This document shows, piece after piece, positions 21,398-29,847 of a stretch of DNA of 64,000 bases. The stretch is taken from the NCBI RefSeq assembly GCF_900538275.1, contig NZ_LR130778.1:1054001-1118000 (forward strand). Direction: 5' to 3'. The DNA comes from Petrocella atlantisensis (GTDB lineage: Bacteria; Bacillota; Clostridia; Lachnospirales; Vallitaleaceae). How positions within the stretch are numbered: the first letter of the stretch is position 1; each line of letters starts with the position of its first letter. Position numbers and translations under genes: made by a program. The notes beneath the pieces are model-generated. The model was not told where the DNA came from. It searched no databases and worked only from the letters and a program-made list of their open reading frames with translations.

Positions 21398-22183
21398 TTA
21401 TTTGAAAGCCTTATTGATGCCGGCTTTTGATTTGTATCGGTTTAGCCATGAATTGACCGGTTTCGCCAACACATCGACTGGTGCCATATCGCCTGCTTGT
21501 ACCACGGGTCCCCATACAAGATCTAATATGTGCCATGACTTTGCACCGCCTTGTAGTAAAGAAGAACGGCAAGCGGAACAGTAGACCACTACATTCTCAG
21601 AATCCAATGTTTCAACTCTTCGTTTCATAACTTTTTTGGCCACTTCTGGGTTTGCTGGTACAACCATTCCACCAAAGCCACAACATCTGGTTTTTTCAAA
21701 AGCATACTCTGATTCGATGTACTTGTAACCTAATTCGTCAAGTATCCATCTAATACCGTCTTGGAGTGGTCGATCATTACGTGTTGAACAGGAATCGTGA
21801 ATGGTAAATACAATCTCACTATTTTTTGCTTTACCCTTAAAGCCTTCAGGAAGACCAATGAGTGGCAACACTTCCCACAATGAAAATGTAGGCGTTTTAC
21901 TTGCTTCATCAAAAGTCAACTTACAACTTTGACAGGCCACAATCATGTTTTCAATACCAACATCGTCCATGTCTTTTTGGAGTTCTGCAAAACGTTCTTT
22001 AAATAGGTCATACTGCCCAACCGCTTTGGTTGGTTTACCACAACACTTTTGTACCGCTGAAAATTTTGGAAAAACAGACTTCAAGTACTCCGTTGTTTTT
22101 ATAACTGCCTCTGGGTTATAAGAGGGTAAACTACATCCAGGCATGAAGCCATATCGTTTGTTCTTGTCTATTGTAATTGCCAT
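21398..22183 (-). CDS. CCG-domain Fe-S protein (HdrB/GlpC/LutA-like)
   Basis: Protein of 261 residues with two cysteine-rich CCG domains. The first has MPGCSL, QKCCGKPT and ACQSCK; the second has HDSCSTR, TRCCGFGG and CSACRSSL. In heterodisulfide reductase HdrB this motif binds the non-cubane Fe-S cluster that reduces disulfides; in GlpC and LutA it carries electrons to a membrane or dehydrogenase partner. It is 2 bases downstream of the flavoprotein gene, so the two probably form one NAD(P)H-dependent oxidoreductase. The substrate may be a disulfide, persulfide or similar sulfur species (inference from the rhodanese next door). Confidence 0.88.
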   Translation of the reverse strand: MAITIDKNKRYGFMPGCSLPSYNPEAVIKTTEYLKSVFPKFSAVQKCCGKPTKAVGQYDLFKERFAELQKDMDDVGIENMIVACQSCKLTFDEASKTPTFSLWEVLPLIGLPEGFKGKAKNSEIVFTIHDSCSTRNDRPLQDGIRWILDELGYKYIESEYAFEKTRCCGFGGMVVPANPEVAKKVMKRRVETLDSENVVVYCSACRSSLLQGGAKSWHILDLVWGPVVQAGDMAPVDVLAKPVNSWLNRYKSKAGINKAFK

Positions 22184-22185
22184 AA

Positions 22186-23976
22186 TTATTTACCTCCGCG
22201 CTTCTTGGTTGAGAAGAATTTCGAGAAACCAAGTATTTGATGTATCTTAATTGCTTTGTGACCCGGTATTGGAGATTCTCCGCCGTTGGCTGCAACGTAG
22301 TCTTTTCTAGCACCTACGAAAATCTTCTTCATCGGCAACTCATGAGGACATACAATGGTACAGTTATCACATCCATTACAGGAATAGGCCATAAGAACAT
22401 TCATTTCTCCCCCTTGAGCCAAGGGCAACATAATCTCTTTTGGACACTCACCAAAATCATTCATCATAATACATTCTTTCATACAAAGCTTACATTCACA
22501 AGACAAACATCTTGAAGACTCTTTTAAAGCTTGCTCTTCTGTAAAACCTAAGTCTGCTTGCTCAAAATCTCTTATACGTTCACGGATAGGACGCATATTC
22601 GTATGAAGTCGCTGAAGATTCTCTGTACCTTTTGGTAAAGGTATTTCCAGATTGGTATCATAAACTTCTTCCAGCCTAAGATCTCTGTTTGCTAAAAGAT
22701 CAACACCTTGTAAGCTTCTGTCAATACTAATGGCCGCTTTTCTACCAAGTGCCATCGCTTCAACAACAATGTTGCTACCACAAGCATCACCGGCTACAAA
22801 GATGTTTTCAACGCTTGTTGCTAACGTTGCTTTATCCACAACAAATCGGCCGCCACGTGTTTGTTCCAGCATACCACCACTTACATCTTCAACCAATTGA
22901 CCAGCTGCCATAACAACTGTGTCTACTTCTATGGTTCGCTCCTCATTATGGTAAGTAGGTGCAAAGTTACCGGCTTCATCAAAGATGGTGTTAACACGTT
23001 TCATTTTTATGCCTGTTACTTTGTTGTCCTTGGACATTATTTCAACAGGGCCCCATCCAGCATTAAAAAGAATGCCTTCTTTTAGGGATTCATGTATCTC
23101 TTCTTCAGATGCAGGAAGGTTGTCAAAATCCTCTAAAGAACATTGATACACTTCTTCAGCGCCAATTCTAAGAGATGATCTGGCGCAATCCATGGCAACG
23201 TCACCACCACCAATTACCATAATGCGTTTGCCTGCGCCTGTAAAAGCTTGGGTCAAACTGATTTCCATAAGATACTCAGTAGCAGGGAAAACACCCTCTG
23301 ACTTATGGCCAGGCATAGGAATGACATTACCTTTATGGGCACCATGAGCCAATAAAACAGCATCGTAATCATTTTTCAGTTGCTCAAATGAGATATCTTT
23401 TCCAATCTCGACACCCATTTCAAACTTGACACCTAATTTATCCAAATAGGTGTACTCATAATCAATAATATCTCTAGGTAAACGATAAGCCGGTATGCCC
23501 ACACGCATCATACCACCTAATACTTCCAGTTTATCATAGATCGTAACATCGTAACCTAATTTGCTTAAATTAATCGCGGCTTGTGCCCCAGCGGGACCTG
23601 CACCGATTATAGCAACACTTTTCCCGTTAGCTGCTTCTTTGGTCAAATCCCATAGCTTTTCATCATCTGCTTGCTCCGCTGCAAATCTTTTTAGAGCTGC
23701 TATGGATAAAGGCTGGTTATATTCAACACTTCTTCTACAATCCATTTCACATGGATGAGCACAAATTCTTCCTAGCGTATTGGGTAAAAATAACTGTTCT
23801 CTTATCACCTTAACGGCTTCATCATATTTCTTTTCACCAATGAGATTCACATATTTCTTAACATCTGTGTGCATTGGACAACGGCTTTGACAAAATGCTG
23901 ATGCTTCGCCCATACACTCATCAACAATTTTTTCGGCATCCTTTAGAATGCTTTCGTTAAATTTGACTTTATTCAA
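22186..23976 (-). CDS. GltD-like FAD/NAD(P) Fe-S oxidoreductase with C-terminal ferredoxin domain
   Basis: Protein of 596 residues. A GTG at 23991 overlaps the only ribosome site (GGAGG, 23986-23990), so translation most likely begins at the TTG at 23976 (MNKVKFNES). The N-terminal Fe-S region has FCQSRCPMHTDV and ICAHPCEMDCRR, as in GltD and dihydropyrimidine dehydrogenase. The FAD site is IIGAGPAGAQAAI and the NAD(P) site VIGGGDVAMDCARS. The C-terminus carries two further clusters: CLSCECKLCMKEC and CNGCDNCTIVCPHE. It probably oxidises NAD(P)H and passes electrons to the CCG protein encoded next. There is no glutamate synthase large subunit nearby, so a GltD role is unlikely. Confidence 0.88.
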   Translation of the reverse strand: MNKVKFNESILKDAEKIVDECMGEASAFCQSRCPMHTDVKKYVNLIGEKKYDEAVKVIREQLFLPNTLGRICAHPCEMDCRRSVEYNQPLSIAALKRFAAEQADDEKLWDLTKEAANGKSVAIIGAGPAGAQAAINLSKLGYDVTIYDKLEVLGGMMRVGIPAYRLPRDIIDYEYTYLDKLGVKFEMGVEIGKDISFEQLKNDYDAVLLAHGAHKGNVIPMPGHKSEGVFPATEYLMEISLTQAFTGAGKRIMVIGGGDVAMDCARSSLRIGAEEVYQCSLEDFDNLPASEEEIHESLKEGILFNAGWGPVEIMSKDNKVTGIKMKRVNTIFDEAGNFAPTYHNEERTIEVDTVVMAAGQLVEDVSGGMLEQTRGGRFVVDKATLATSVENIFVAGDACGSNIVVEAMALGRKAAISIDRSLQGVDLLANRDLRLEEVYDTNLEIPLPKGTENLQRLHTNMRPIRERIRDFEQADLGFTEEQALKESSRCLSCECKLCMKECIMMNDFGECPKEIMLPLAQGGEMNVLMAYSCNGCDNCTIVCPHELPMKKIFVGARKDYVAANGGESPIPGHKAIKIHQILGFSKFFSTKKRGGK

Positions 23977-24131
23977 TTCCTTAACCTCCACTATGATTGT
24001 TGGTATTGGTGTTAGAGTTTGAGTGTCACTATCATTCTTCTCTAATTACAAACCATCCGGCAATATCTTGTTCCCAAGATGTTGCCGGATGGTATATACT
24101 TTATTTTTTTCAAACTTGATTTTCTAGTTAA

Positions 24132-25112
24132 TTATTCTGCACCATTTTCAATTCTTGCTAGCTCATTACCTTTTTCATAGACTTCGTAGCTATATTCAAT
24201 CCATGAACCATCATAGTTCAAAACATTCTCATAACCTAAAGCTTGGCTAAGTACTAACAAGCTATGCGCACTTCTTACACCGGATTGGCAATAGGCTATT
24301 ACATTTTTCCCTTCAAGCCCACCATATATTTCTTTAAGCTCATCAATTGTTTTTAAAGTTGTATCTTCTGCAACAGCTGTTTCCCAAGGAATAAATACTG
24401 CGCCTTCAATTTTGCCCGGGCCAAATGCGCCACTTTTTGTTTCTTCACCGCTTTCCTCTGATGCATCTCTTGTATCAAGAATCTCAACTGAAGCATCATC
24501 AAGAGCCGCAATAACATCATCAAGTGTTGCTAATAACTCTGTGTTTGGATTTGGTGCTTTATAATTTGATGGTTCTACTGTAGGGTTGCTTCCACCTGTA
24601 GGATAACCAGCACCTGCCCATGCATTCAGGCCACCATCTAAGTATCTAACATCTTCATGTCCTAAGCTTTTTAGTTGGAACCAAAGTCTTGCTGCATCAT
24701 GATGACTGTTTGAAGCATACGTTACAAGTATAGTATCTTCTTTTACACCTTTAGATGACAAAAACGCTTCCATTTTCTCAACATCTGCACTCATACCACC
24801 GTATGGATAATCGCTTTCTTCAGCTGAATAATCACCTCTCCAGAAAGTGAATGATCCTGCTATTTGAGCATCTGCCGCTTTTGGATCAAGCGCACCAAGT
24901 ACAACTACATCGCCACCATCTTCCATAAGTTCTTTTAATTGAAATGGTGTAATAAATGCATCCGGATTAGCATATTGTTCAATCTTTTGACCTTGCTCGG
25001 ATGAGTCTACTGCCACTTTTTGAACACCGAACATCATTTTCCAGCCCATAAATGCGCCAACTGCTACAACTAATACAACGACCAATGAAATGATTACTTT
25101 TTTATTCTTCAC
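24132..25112 (-). CDS. Membrane-anchored tandem rhodanese (YnjE-like thiosulfate sulfurtransferase)
   Basis: Protein of 326 residues starting at a GTG (25112) 7 bases after AGGAGG. One N-terminal membrane helix (about 6-28) anchors it outside the cytoplasm. Two rhodanese domains follow. The first (about 50-170) has VTYASNSHHDAARLW where the active-site Cys loop should be, so it is inactive. The second (about 190-320) has the loop YCQSGVRSAHS with catalytic Cys. Rhodaneses carry sulfane sulfur as a Cys persulfide. E. coli YnjE has a similar exported, C-terminally active design. First gene of the nine-gene operon, separated by about 150 bases from the flavoprotein gene. Confidence 0.9.
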   Translation of the reverse strand: MKNKKVIISLVVVLVVAVGAFMGWKMMFGVQKVAVDSSEQGQKIEQYANPDAFITPFQLKELMEDGGDVVVLGALDPKAADAQIAGSFTFWRGDYSAEESDYPYGGMSADVEKMEAFLSSKGVKEDTILVTYASNSHHDAARLWFQLKSLGHEDVRYLDGGLNAWAGAGYPTGGSNPTVEPSNYKAPNPNTELLATLDDVIAALDDASVEILDTRDASEESGEETKSGAFGPGKIEGAVFIPWETAVAEDTTLKTIDELKEIYGGLEGKNVIAYCQSGVRSAHSLLVLSQALGYENVLNYDGSWIEYSYEVYEKGNELARIENGAE

Positions 25113-25164
25113 AACTATTCCTCCTGATTTTTGTGTGTCTAGGTTGCCCTATCACAATTAATAT

Positions 25165-25213
25165 ATTAATAAATATCGGAAAAAACCCCTTATATTCCTT
25201 CCGATATATTAAT
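25165..25213 (-). promoter_or_regulatory. Inverted repeat in the leader of the rhodanese operon
   Basis: ATATCGGAA (25173-25181) pairs with TTCCGATAT (25199-25207) across a 17-base loop. The flanking ATTAAT blocks are also symmetric but offset by 2 bases. It lies 53-101 bases upstream of the first gene. It could be an operator or an mRNA stem; no U-run follows. Nothing else, and no gene, is evident in 25113-25390. Confidence 0.5.
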
Positions 25214-25390
25214 CCGCTTTAAAAATCTATAGTTTGTGCAATAATTCACAATCTTTGTTAGCAAAAAAATAAAACCACTGTCTTATTTACCTTAAAAAAA
25301 ATCTATGTGTTCTTAAATTTTCGTGGTATTATGACAATTATTTTGGTTTTATTGGTTACATAATTAACGATAAATTAATTTTACTTTAAT

Positions 25391-25565
25391 TAGATAACAA
25401 AGTCAAGTAAAAATTGCACTATAGTGTAGAAATCGGTGTTTGTTTTTTGTTAGATAAAAACTAAGGTATCATTTATTTTTCTCCAAATCTTGATCCTTAT
25501 GCTATAATGTTGATGTGTATATTTCAAAAAGTAATTATTGGAGGCTACAATGGAAACCTTTGAAC
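25391..25565 (+). repeat. 175-bp direct repeat, left copy (target duplication)
   Basis: Identical to 27532-27706 as far as I can read base by base. It contains the promoter (extended -10 TGCTATAAT, TATAAT at 25503-25508), ribosome site and first five codons of the IS1595-type transposase. The copies flank the IS1634-type element exactly, so this is its target-site duplication. Confidence 0.9.
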
Positions 25566-25712
25566 CGGGTCTTTGACACTTGCCGAAGTAACTAAAACAG
25601 CGAAAACCTTATAACAAGCCTATTTAGGCTTATTTTTTTGTCAAATTCTACTCTTTTCATTTACGTTCTACTACGTTCTATGATATAATATAGGGTATTA
25701 GGAGGTGTTGTT

Positions 25713-27463
25713 ATGAGGCTGAAAGTTGTAAATTCTAAAATGTTCAATTATTATATGTCATAGAAACTATTTATGTTGATGGAAAACAAAAAACTAGAAC
25801 CGTCGAAAAACTTGGCAGATATTCTGATTTAGAAAAAAAGCTAAATGGTGCTAATCCCATAGAGTGGGCCAAAAAGTATATCGAAGATCTTAATCGCCAA
25901 GAAAAAGAACAAAAACGTGAGGTTATTATCAAGCTTAGGCAATCCACGCTTATTGATAAAGAGATTCAACGTTCCTACAACGGTGGCTATCTTTTTCTTC
26001 AACAGATTTATTACCAGTTAGGGCTTCATAAGATTTGTAACGATATTTCTTCAAGGCACAAGTTCACCTATGACCTTAACGGTATTCTCTCTCGTTTGAT
26101 TTACGGAAGAATTCTTTTCCTTCTTCCAAGCTTTGCACCTTTGAATCTTCTAAACGTCTTCTCGAACAGCCAAACTTTGAATTACAGAACATTTACAGGT
26201 CTTTAGAAGTTATCGCTAAGGAATCCGATTTCATACAATCACAGCTTTACAAAACAGTCTAGCAGTTTCTAAACGTAATGATCGAATTCTTTATTATGAC
26301 TGTACCAACTACTTTTTGAGATTGAACAAGAAGATGGCCTTAAACAATATGGACCCTCCAAAGAAAACCGTCCTAACCCTATTGTAGAAATGGGCTTGTT
26401 TATGGATGGAGATGGTATTCCTCTCGCTTTTAACATTCACAGTGGCAATACCAATGAGCAGGTGACTCTAAAGCCTTTAGAAAAGCAAATTATCGAAGAC
26501 TTCAAACTATCCAAGTTTGTTGTATGTACTGATGCCGGCTTATCTTCAAATGCAAATAGGAAGTTTAATAATATAAATGGACGTTCTTTTATTACAACTC
26601 AATCCATCAAAAACTTAAGCAGTTTTAAAAGAGTGGGCTTTAGAACCAACTGGATGGAGGCACAATGATTCCAAAGAAACCTTTGATTTAAACCTGTTTG
26701 ATGAAAATGAAAGTCTTTGTGAGCAATATAAGAATATGACCTTTTATAAAGAGAGATGGATTAAAGAGAATGATCTTGAGCAAAACTGATTGTCACCTTT
26801 TCTCTTAAATACCGTTATTATCAACGTCAGATCAGAAACAAACAACTTGAACGTGCCACAAAACTCATTAGCACTAACCCAAAAAGTATAGGTAAGAAAA
26901 GACAAAATGATTATAAACGATTTATCGCTTCCACCAATGTTACAAGTGATGGTGAAGTTGCAGAAGAGACACTTTACCATCTTAATTCAAATACTGTTGC
27001 TGAGGAAAGTATCTATGACGGCTTCTATGCAGTATGTACTAACCTTGACGAAGATGCTTCTGAAATAGCTAGAATTAACCACCGACGTTGGGAAGTTGAA
27101 GAATGTTTTAGAATTATGAAGAGCGAGTTTAAAGCAAGACCTGTTTATCTTCAAAGAGACGACCGTATAAAAGCGCATTTTACAACCTGTTTTCTAGCAC
27201 TTGTTTTATATAGATATCTGGAGAAAGACCTAGACAACCAGTTTACAACGAACGAAATCGTCGGCCAGTTAAAGGATATGAACTTCTATTGCGTTCCTGG
27301 ACAGGGTTTTATTCCGACCTATACACGTACTGATTTTACAGATGCACTACATGATACCTATGGATTTAGAACAGACTATCAGATTGTCAGCGACAAAGAA
27401 ATGAAAAATATATACAAAAGACTAAAAAGTAAAAAAAAGTACGCAAAAATTAATGACATATAA
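25713..27463 (+). pseudogene. IS1634-family transposase, multiply frameshifted
   Basis: Begins at ATG 25713 after GGAGGTG (MRLKVVNSK) and breaks frame about nine codons in, continuing as NVQLLYVIETIYVDGKQKTRTVEKLGRY in another frame. Recognisable later parts are MGLFMDGDGIPLAFNIHSGNTNEQ and KFVVCTDAGLSSNANRKFNN (26390-26668), which carry DDE-type catalytic region residues. The C-terminal 115 residues are in frame at 27116-27463, with NHRRWEVEECFRIMKSEFKARPVY spanning the last catalytic segment. At least four frame changes are needed, so the gene is dead. Confidence 0.85.
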
Positions 27464-27504
27464 AAAGCTTGAAGCCCCTATTTATAAGGGATTTCAAGCT
27501 TTTT
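27462..27504 (+). terminator. Terminator of the IS1634-type transposase gene
   Basis: Stem AAAAAGCTTGAA (27462-27473) with TTCAAGCTTTTT (27493-27504), immediately after the transposase stop codon. Confidence 0.85.
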
Positions 27505-27531
27505 CTGTTTCACAACTGTCAAAGACAGGAG

Positions 27532-27706
27532 TAGATAACAAAGTCAAGTAAAAATTGCACTATAGTGTAGAAATCGGTGTTTGTTTTTTGTTAGATAAAA
27601 ACTAAGGTATCATTTATTTTTCTCCAAATCTTGATCCTTATGCTATAATGTTGATGTGTATATTTCAAAAAGTAATTATTGGAGGCTACAATGGAAACCT
27701 TTGAAC
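27532..27706 (+). repeat. 175-bp direct repeat, right copy (target duplication)
   Basis: Second copy of 25391-25565. Here it stays joined to the rest of the IS1595-type transposase gene, providing its TATAAT (27644-27649), GGAGG and start codon. Confidence 0.9.
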
Positions 27707-28809
27707 AACTTAATCGGCATGCACTCCTTGAACTCATTGAGAAACTTCCTTATCCGGATTTCAAACATGCTGTTCAGCTTTTTGCCCAAATGGAAAAATT
27801 AGATTTCCATCAAGAACTGAACCTTATAACCACCTTTCATTTTCAAAGTAGAATGGAAAAACTCGGCATTAACAATACATGTCCGTCTTGCGGGTCAAGC
27901 CATCATACCATTCATGCCATTCGTAATGAAATCAAGAGATATCGTTGTAAAGACTGCAGTAAAACTTATACCCTCTTTAGTGGTACAGTGATTGAAAAAA
28001 CAAAGTGGCACTGGGATATCTGGGTAAGGTTCCTTGAGCTCACCATACACGGCCATTCCTTAAATGATATTCAGTCCATACTTGAAAGTGAATTTGGCTG
28101 TAATAATATCAATCATAAAACCGTATTTTTATGGCGTCATAAACTGATTTATGTACTTGCTCAAATGTCAAAAATTAGATTATCCAACTATGTCTATATG
28201 GATGGCATCACCATTCGTGAATCACAAAAAGGGTCTCGTTCTTTAATCAATTATAAGAATTTGAAACTAGAAAGAAAACCAAGGACCGGCCGGCTTTCAA
28301 TAAAAAAAGAAGCTACAGATGTTGCTTTTACAACCATTGCAACCGCTGTTGATAGCACAGGACATTGTATATGTAATGTTATCGGCATGGGTAAAAATAA
28401 ACCTGAAGATATTTTCAATGCATTGAAGCACTATTTAGAAGATGATGGTCACACGCCTTTGGAATTTTCTAGTAAAAAAATTGAGGAGCCACAGAATACT
28501 AAGACTGTACCCTGTGAAAAAGCCATATTAACCTTAGATTATTTTAAGGAACTTAATGTGAGTGGTATGTCGTCTTCGGATATGTCTCTTAAGCTTCACG
28601 CTGACATTCAAAAATTTATATGTCAGGATATGGCCAATGTTTCAACTAAATATTTGGAGGATTATCTCGGATTTTTTACCTATATGCGAAACTGGCGTAT
28701 TGATCATGGACGATGTCCATTTTCCAGAAAAGATATTGAAAGTATCTTTATTGAAATTATTAAGTCCAGAATCAATTATTCCAAGAAAAGAAGCTTTGCT
28801 TCGTTATGA
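27691..28809 (+). CDS. IS1595-family (ISXO2-like) transposase
   Basis: Protein of 372 residues; the ATG at 27691 follows GGAGG by 5 bases. The N-terminal region is followed by a zinc ribbon, CPSCGS and CKDCSKTY (about residues 68-94), then the ISXO2-like catalytic domain with YVYMDGITIRES, FTTIATAVDSTGH and NVSTKYLEDYLGFFTYMRNW. The expected second catalytic segment is hard to find between 245 and 290, so activity is doubtful. The last residues (KKRSFASL) are encoded by the beginning of a 63-bp repeat, suggesting the original C-terminus was altered. Confidence 0.8.
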   Translation: METFEQLNRHALLELIEKLPYPDFKHAVQLFAQMEKLDFHQELNLITTFHFQSRMEKLGINNTCPSCGSSHHTIHAIRNEIKRYRCKDCSKTYTLFSGTVIEKTKWHWDIWVRFLELTIHGHSLNDIQSILESEFGCNNINHKTVFLWRHKLIYVLAQMSKIRLSNYVYMDGITIRESQKGSRSLINYKNLKLERKPRTGRLSIKKEATDVAFTTIATAVDSTGHCICNVIGMGKNKPEDIFNALKHYLEDDGHTPLEFSSKKIEEPQNTKTVPCEKAILTLDYFKELNVSGMSSSDMSLKLHADIQKFICQDMANVSTKYLEDYLGFFTYMRNWRIDHGRCPFSRKDIESIFIEIIKSRINYSKKRSFASL

Positions 28810-28844
28810 GCTCTGCTCATATTTCTGAACGGTTCGATAGGAAA
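28782..28844 (+). repeat. 63-bp direct repeat, copy 1
   Basis: Matches 28907-28969 with one substitution. It contains three small hairpins in a row: AAGC-TTT-GCTT, GAGC-TCT-GCTC and GAAC-G-GTTC. It overlaps the end of the IS1595-type transposase gene. Confidence 0.85.
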
Positions 28845-28906
28845 GGTCTTTGACGTATTCTGCCACACTCCAAGGCTGAATACTATAGTATGACTTTTCT
28901 TGAGAA

Positions 28907-28969
28907 CAAGAAAAGAAGCTTTGCTTCGTTATGAGCTCTGCTCATATTTCTGAACGGTTCGACAGGAAA
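28907..28969 (+). repeat. 63-bp direct repeat, copy 2
   Basis: Second copy. The spacers after each copy are diverged but both end in a CTTGAGAA block, so the real unit is a tandem repeat of about 105-125 bp. Between the copies, CTTTTCTTG-AGAA-CAAGAAAAG forms a further hairpin. No gene lies in 28810-29040. Confidence 0.85.
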
Positions 28970-29018
28970 CTTCCTTGATCGTTTACATAGCATAGACTTT
29001 CCTTGAGAAGGATAAACA

Positions 29019-29042
29019 AAAAAAGCCTAAGTAGGCTTTTTT
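29019..29042. terminator. Bidirectional terminator after tcdA
   Basis: AAAAAAGCCTA-AG-TAGGCTTTTTT, overlapping the tcdA stop codon. Confidence 0.88.
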
Positions 29043-29787
29043 ATTTTATTAGATCTTTTACAACTTCAGATGCTATAATCATTCCGGCGACTGATGGGAC
29101 AAAAGAAACACTTCCGGGAATCGACCGCCTCTGATCACAGGTCCGATCTTTGTTTGGACAAATACAGTCTGTCGAACAATCACTACCGATATCTACCGTT
29201 TTTATGGGTATTTCTTTGGAATAAACAACTTTAAGTTTTTTGACACCTCTTTTGCGCAACTCTTTTCTCATGACCTTGGCAAGGGGACAGACACTGGTCT
29301 TATAGATATCCGATACTTCTAACATCGTCGGGTTCAATTTATTGCCCGTTCCCATTGAGGCTATCAAAGGTATATTATATTCTTGACAGCGTATAGCCAG
29401 ATCAATTTTAGCGCTTACCATGTCTATGGCATCCACCACATAATCCACATCTTTTGGTATGATCTTATCTGCCGAATCTTTGTTATATAAATACGGATGG
29501 GTTTCTACAATCGCCTTTGGATTAATAGATAGGATCCTAGCCTTCATAACGGCCACCTTTGACATCCCAACTGTTTGCCTTGTGGCTTGTATTTGACGGT
29601 TGATGTTTGTCAAACATACCTCATCATCATCGCAAAGAATAAAATGCCCAACCCCAGACCGTGCAAGACCTTCAGCAACATAAGAACCAACACCGCCTAT
29701 GCCCAATATAACCACTTTACTTTGCTTTAGTTTTTCTAATCCTTCTGTACCAATGACCATTTCGGTTCTTGAAAATGCATGCAACAT
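29041..29787 (-). CDS. tcdA: tRNA threonylcarbamoyladenosine dehydratase
   Basis: Protein of 248 residues; the ATG at 29787 is 7 bases after AGGAG and a GTG at 29805 lacks a site. An E1/ThiF-fold ATPase that dehydrates t6A37 of tRNA to the cyclic ct6A form. It shows the ATP-binding ILGIGGVGSYVAEGLARSGVG and NRQIQA, and the C-terminal SDCSTDCICPNKDRTC cysteine cluster followed by GSVSFVPSVAGM, all typical of TcdA (YgdL/CsdL). It sits alone next to a signalling gene. Confidence 0.93.
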   Translation of the reverse strand: MLHAFSRTEMVIGTEGLEKLKQSKVVILGIGGVGSYVAEGLARSGVGHFILCDDDEVCLTNINRQIQATRQTVGMSKVAVMKARILSINPKAIVETHPYLYNKDSADKIIPKDVDYVVDAIDMVSAKIDLAIRCQEYNIPLIASMGTGNKLNPTMLEVSDIYKTSVCPLAKVMRKELRKRGVKKLKVVYSKEIPIKTVDIGSDCSTDCICPNKDRTCDQRRSIPGSVSFVPSVAGMIIASEVVKDLIK

Positions 29788-29847
29788 ATCTTTACTCCTA
29801 ATCACTAAAAAGTTACCTACATAATGTAACAGAATTTTTACTATTTG

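Larger units (their letters stand above)
25566..27531 (+). mobile_element. IS1634-family insertion sequence, decayed
   Basis: About 1966 bp bounded by the 175-bp direct repeats. Terminal inverted repeats share GTCTTTGACA(C/G)TTG: left at 25569 onward, right (reverse strand) at 27513-27527. The element carries one transposase gene in several broken frames and an internal terminator near its right end. The first 150 bases hold only a short palindromic run (CTTATAACAAGCCTATTTAG region) and the transposase promoter region. Confidence 0.87.

Noticed and set aside
22186-23976. Glutamate synthase small subunit
   Set aside because: No large subunit is present, the protein has an additional C-terminal two-cluster ferredoxin region, and it is joined to a CCG protein.
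25391-27706. Possible CRISPR-like or composite repeat because of the long identical blocks
   Set aside because: Only two copies exist, they are 175 bp long, and they flank one insertion sequence exactly; a target duplication explains them fully.
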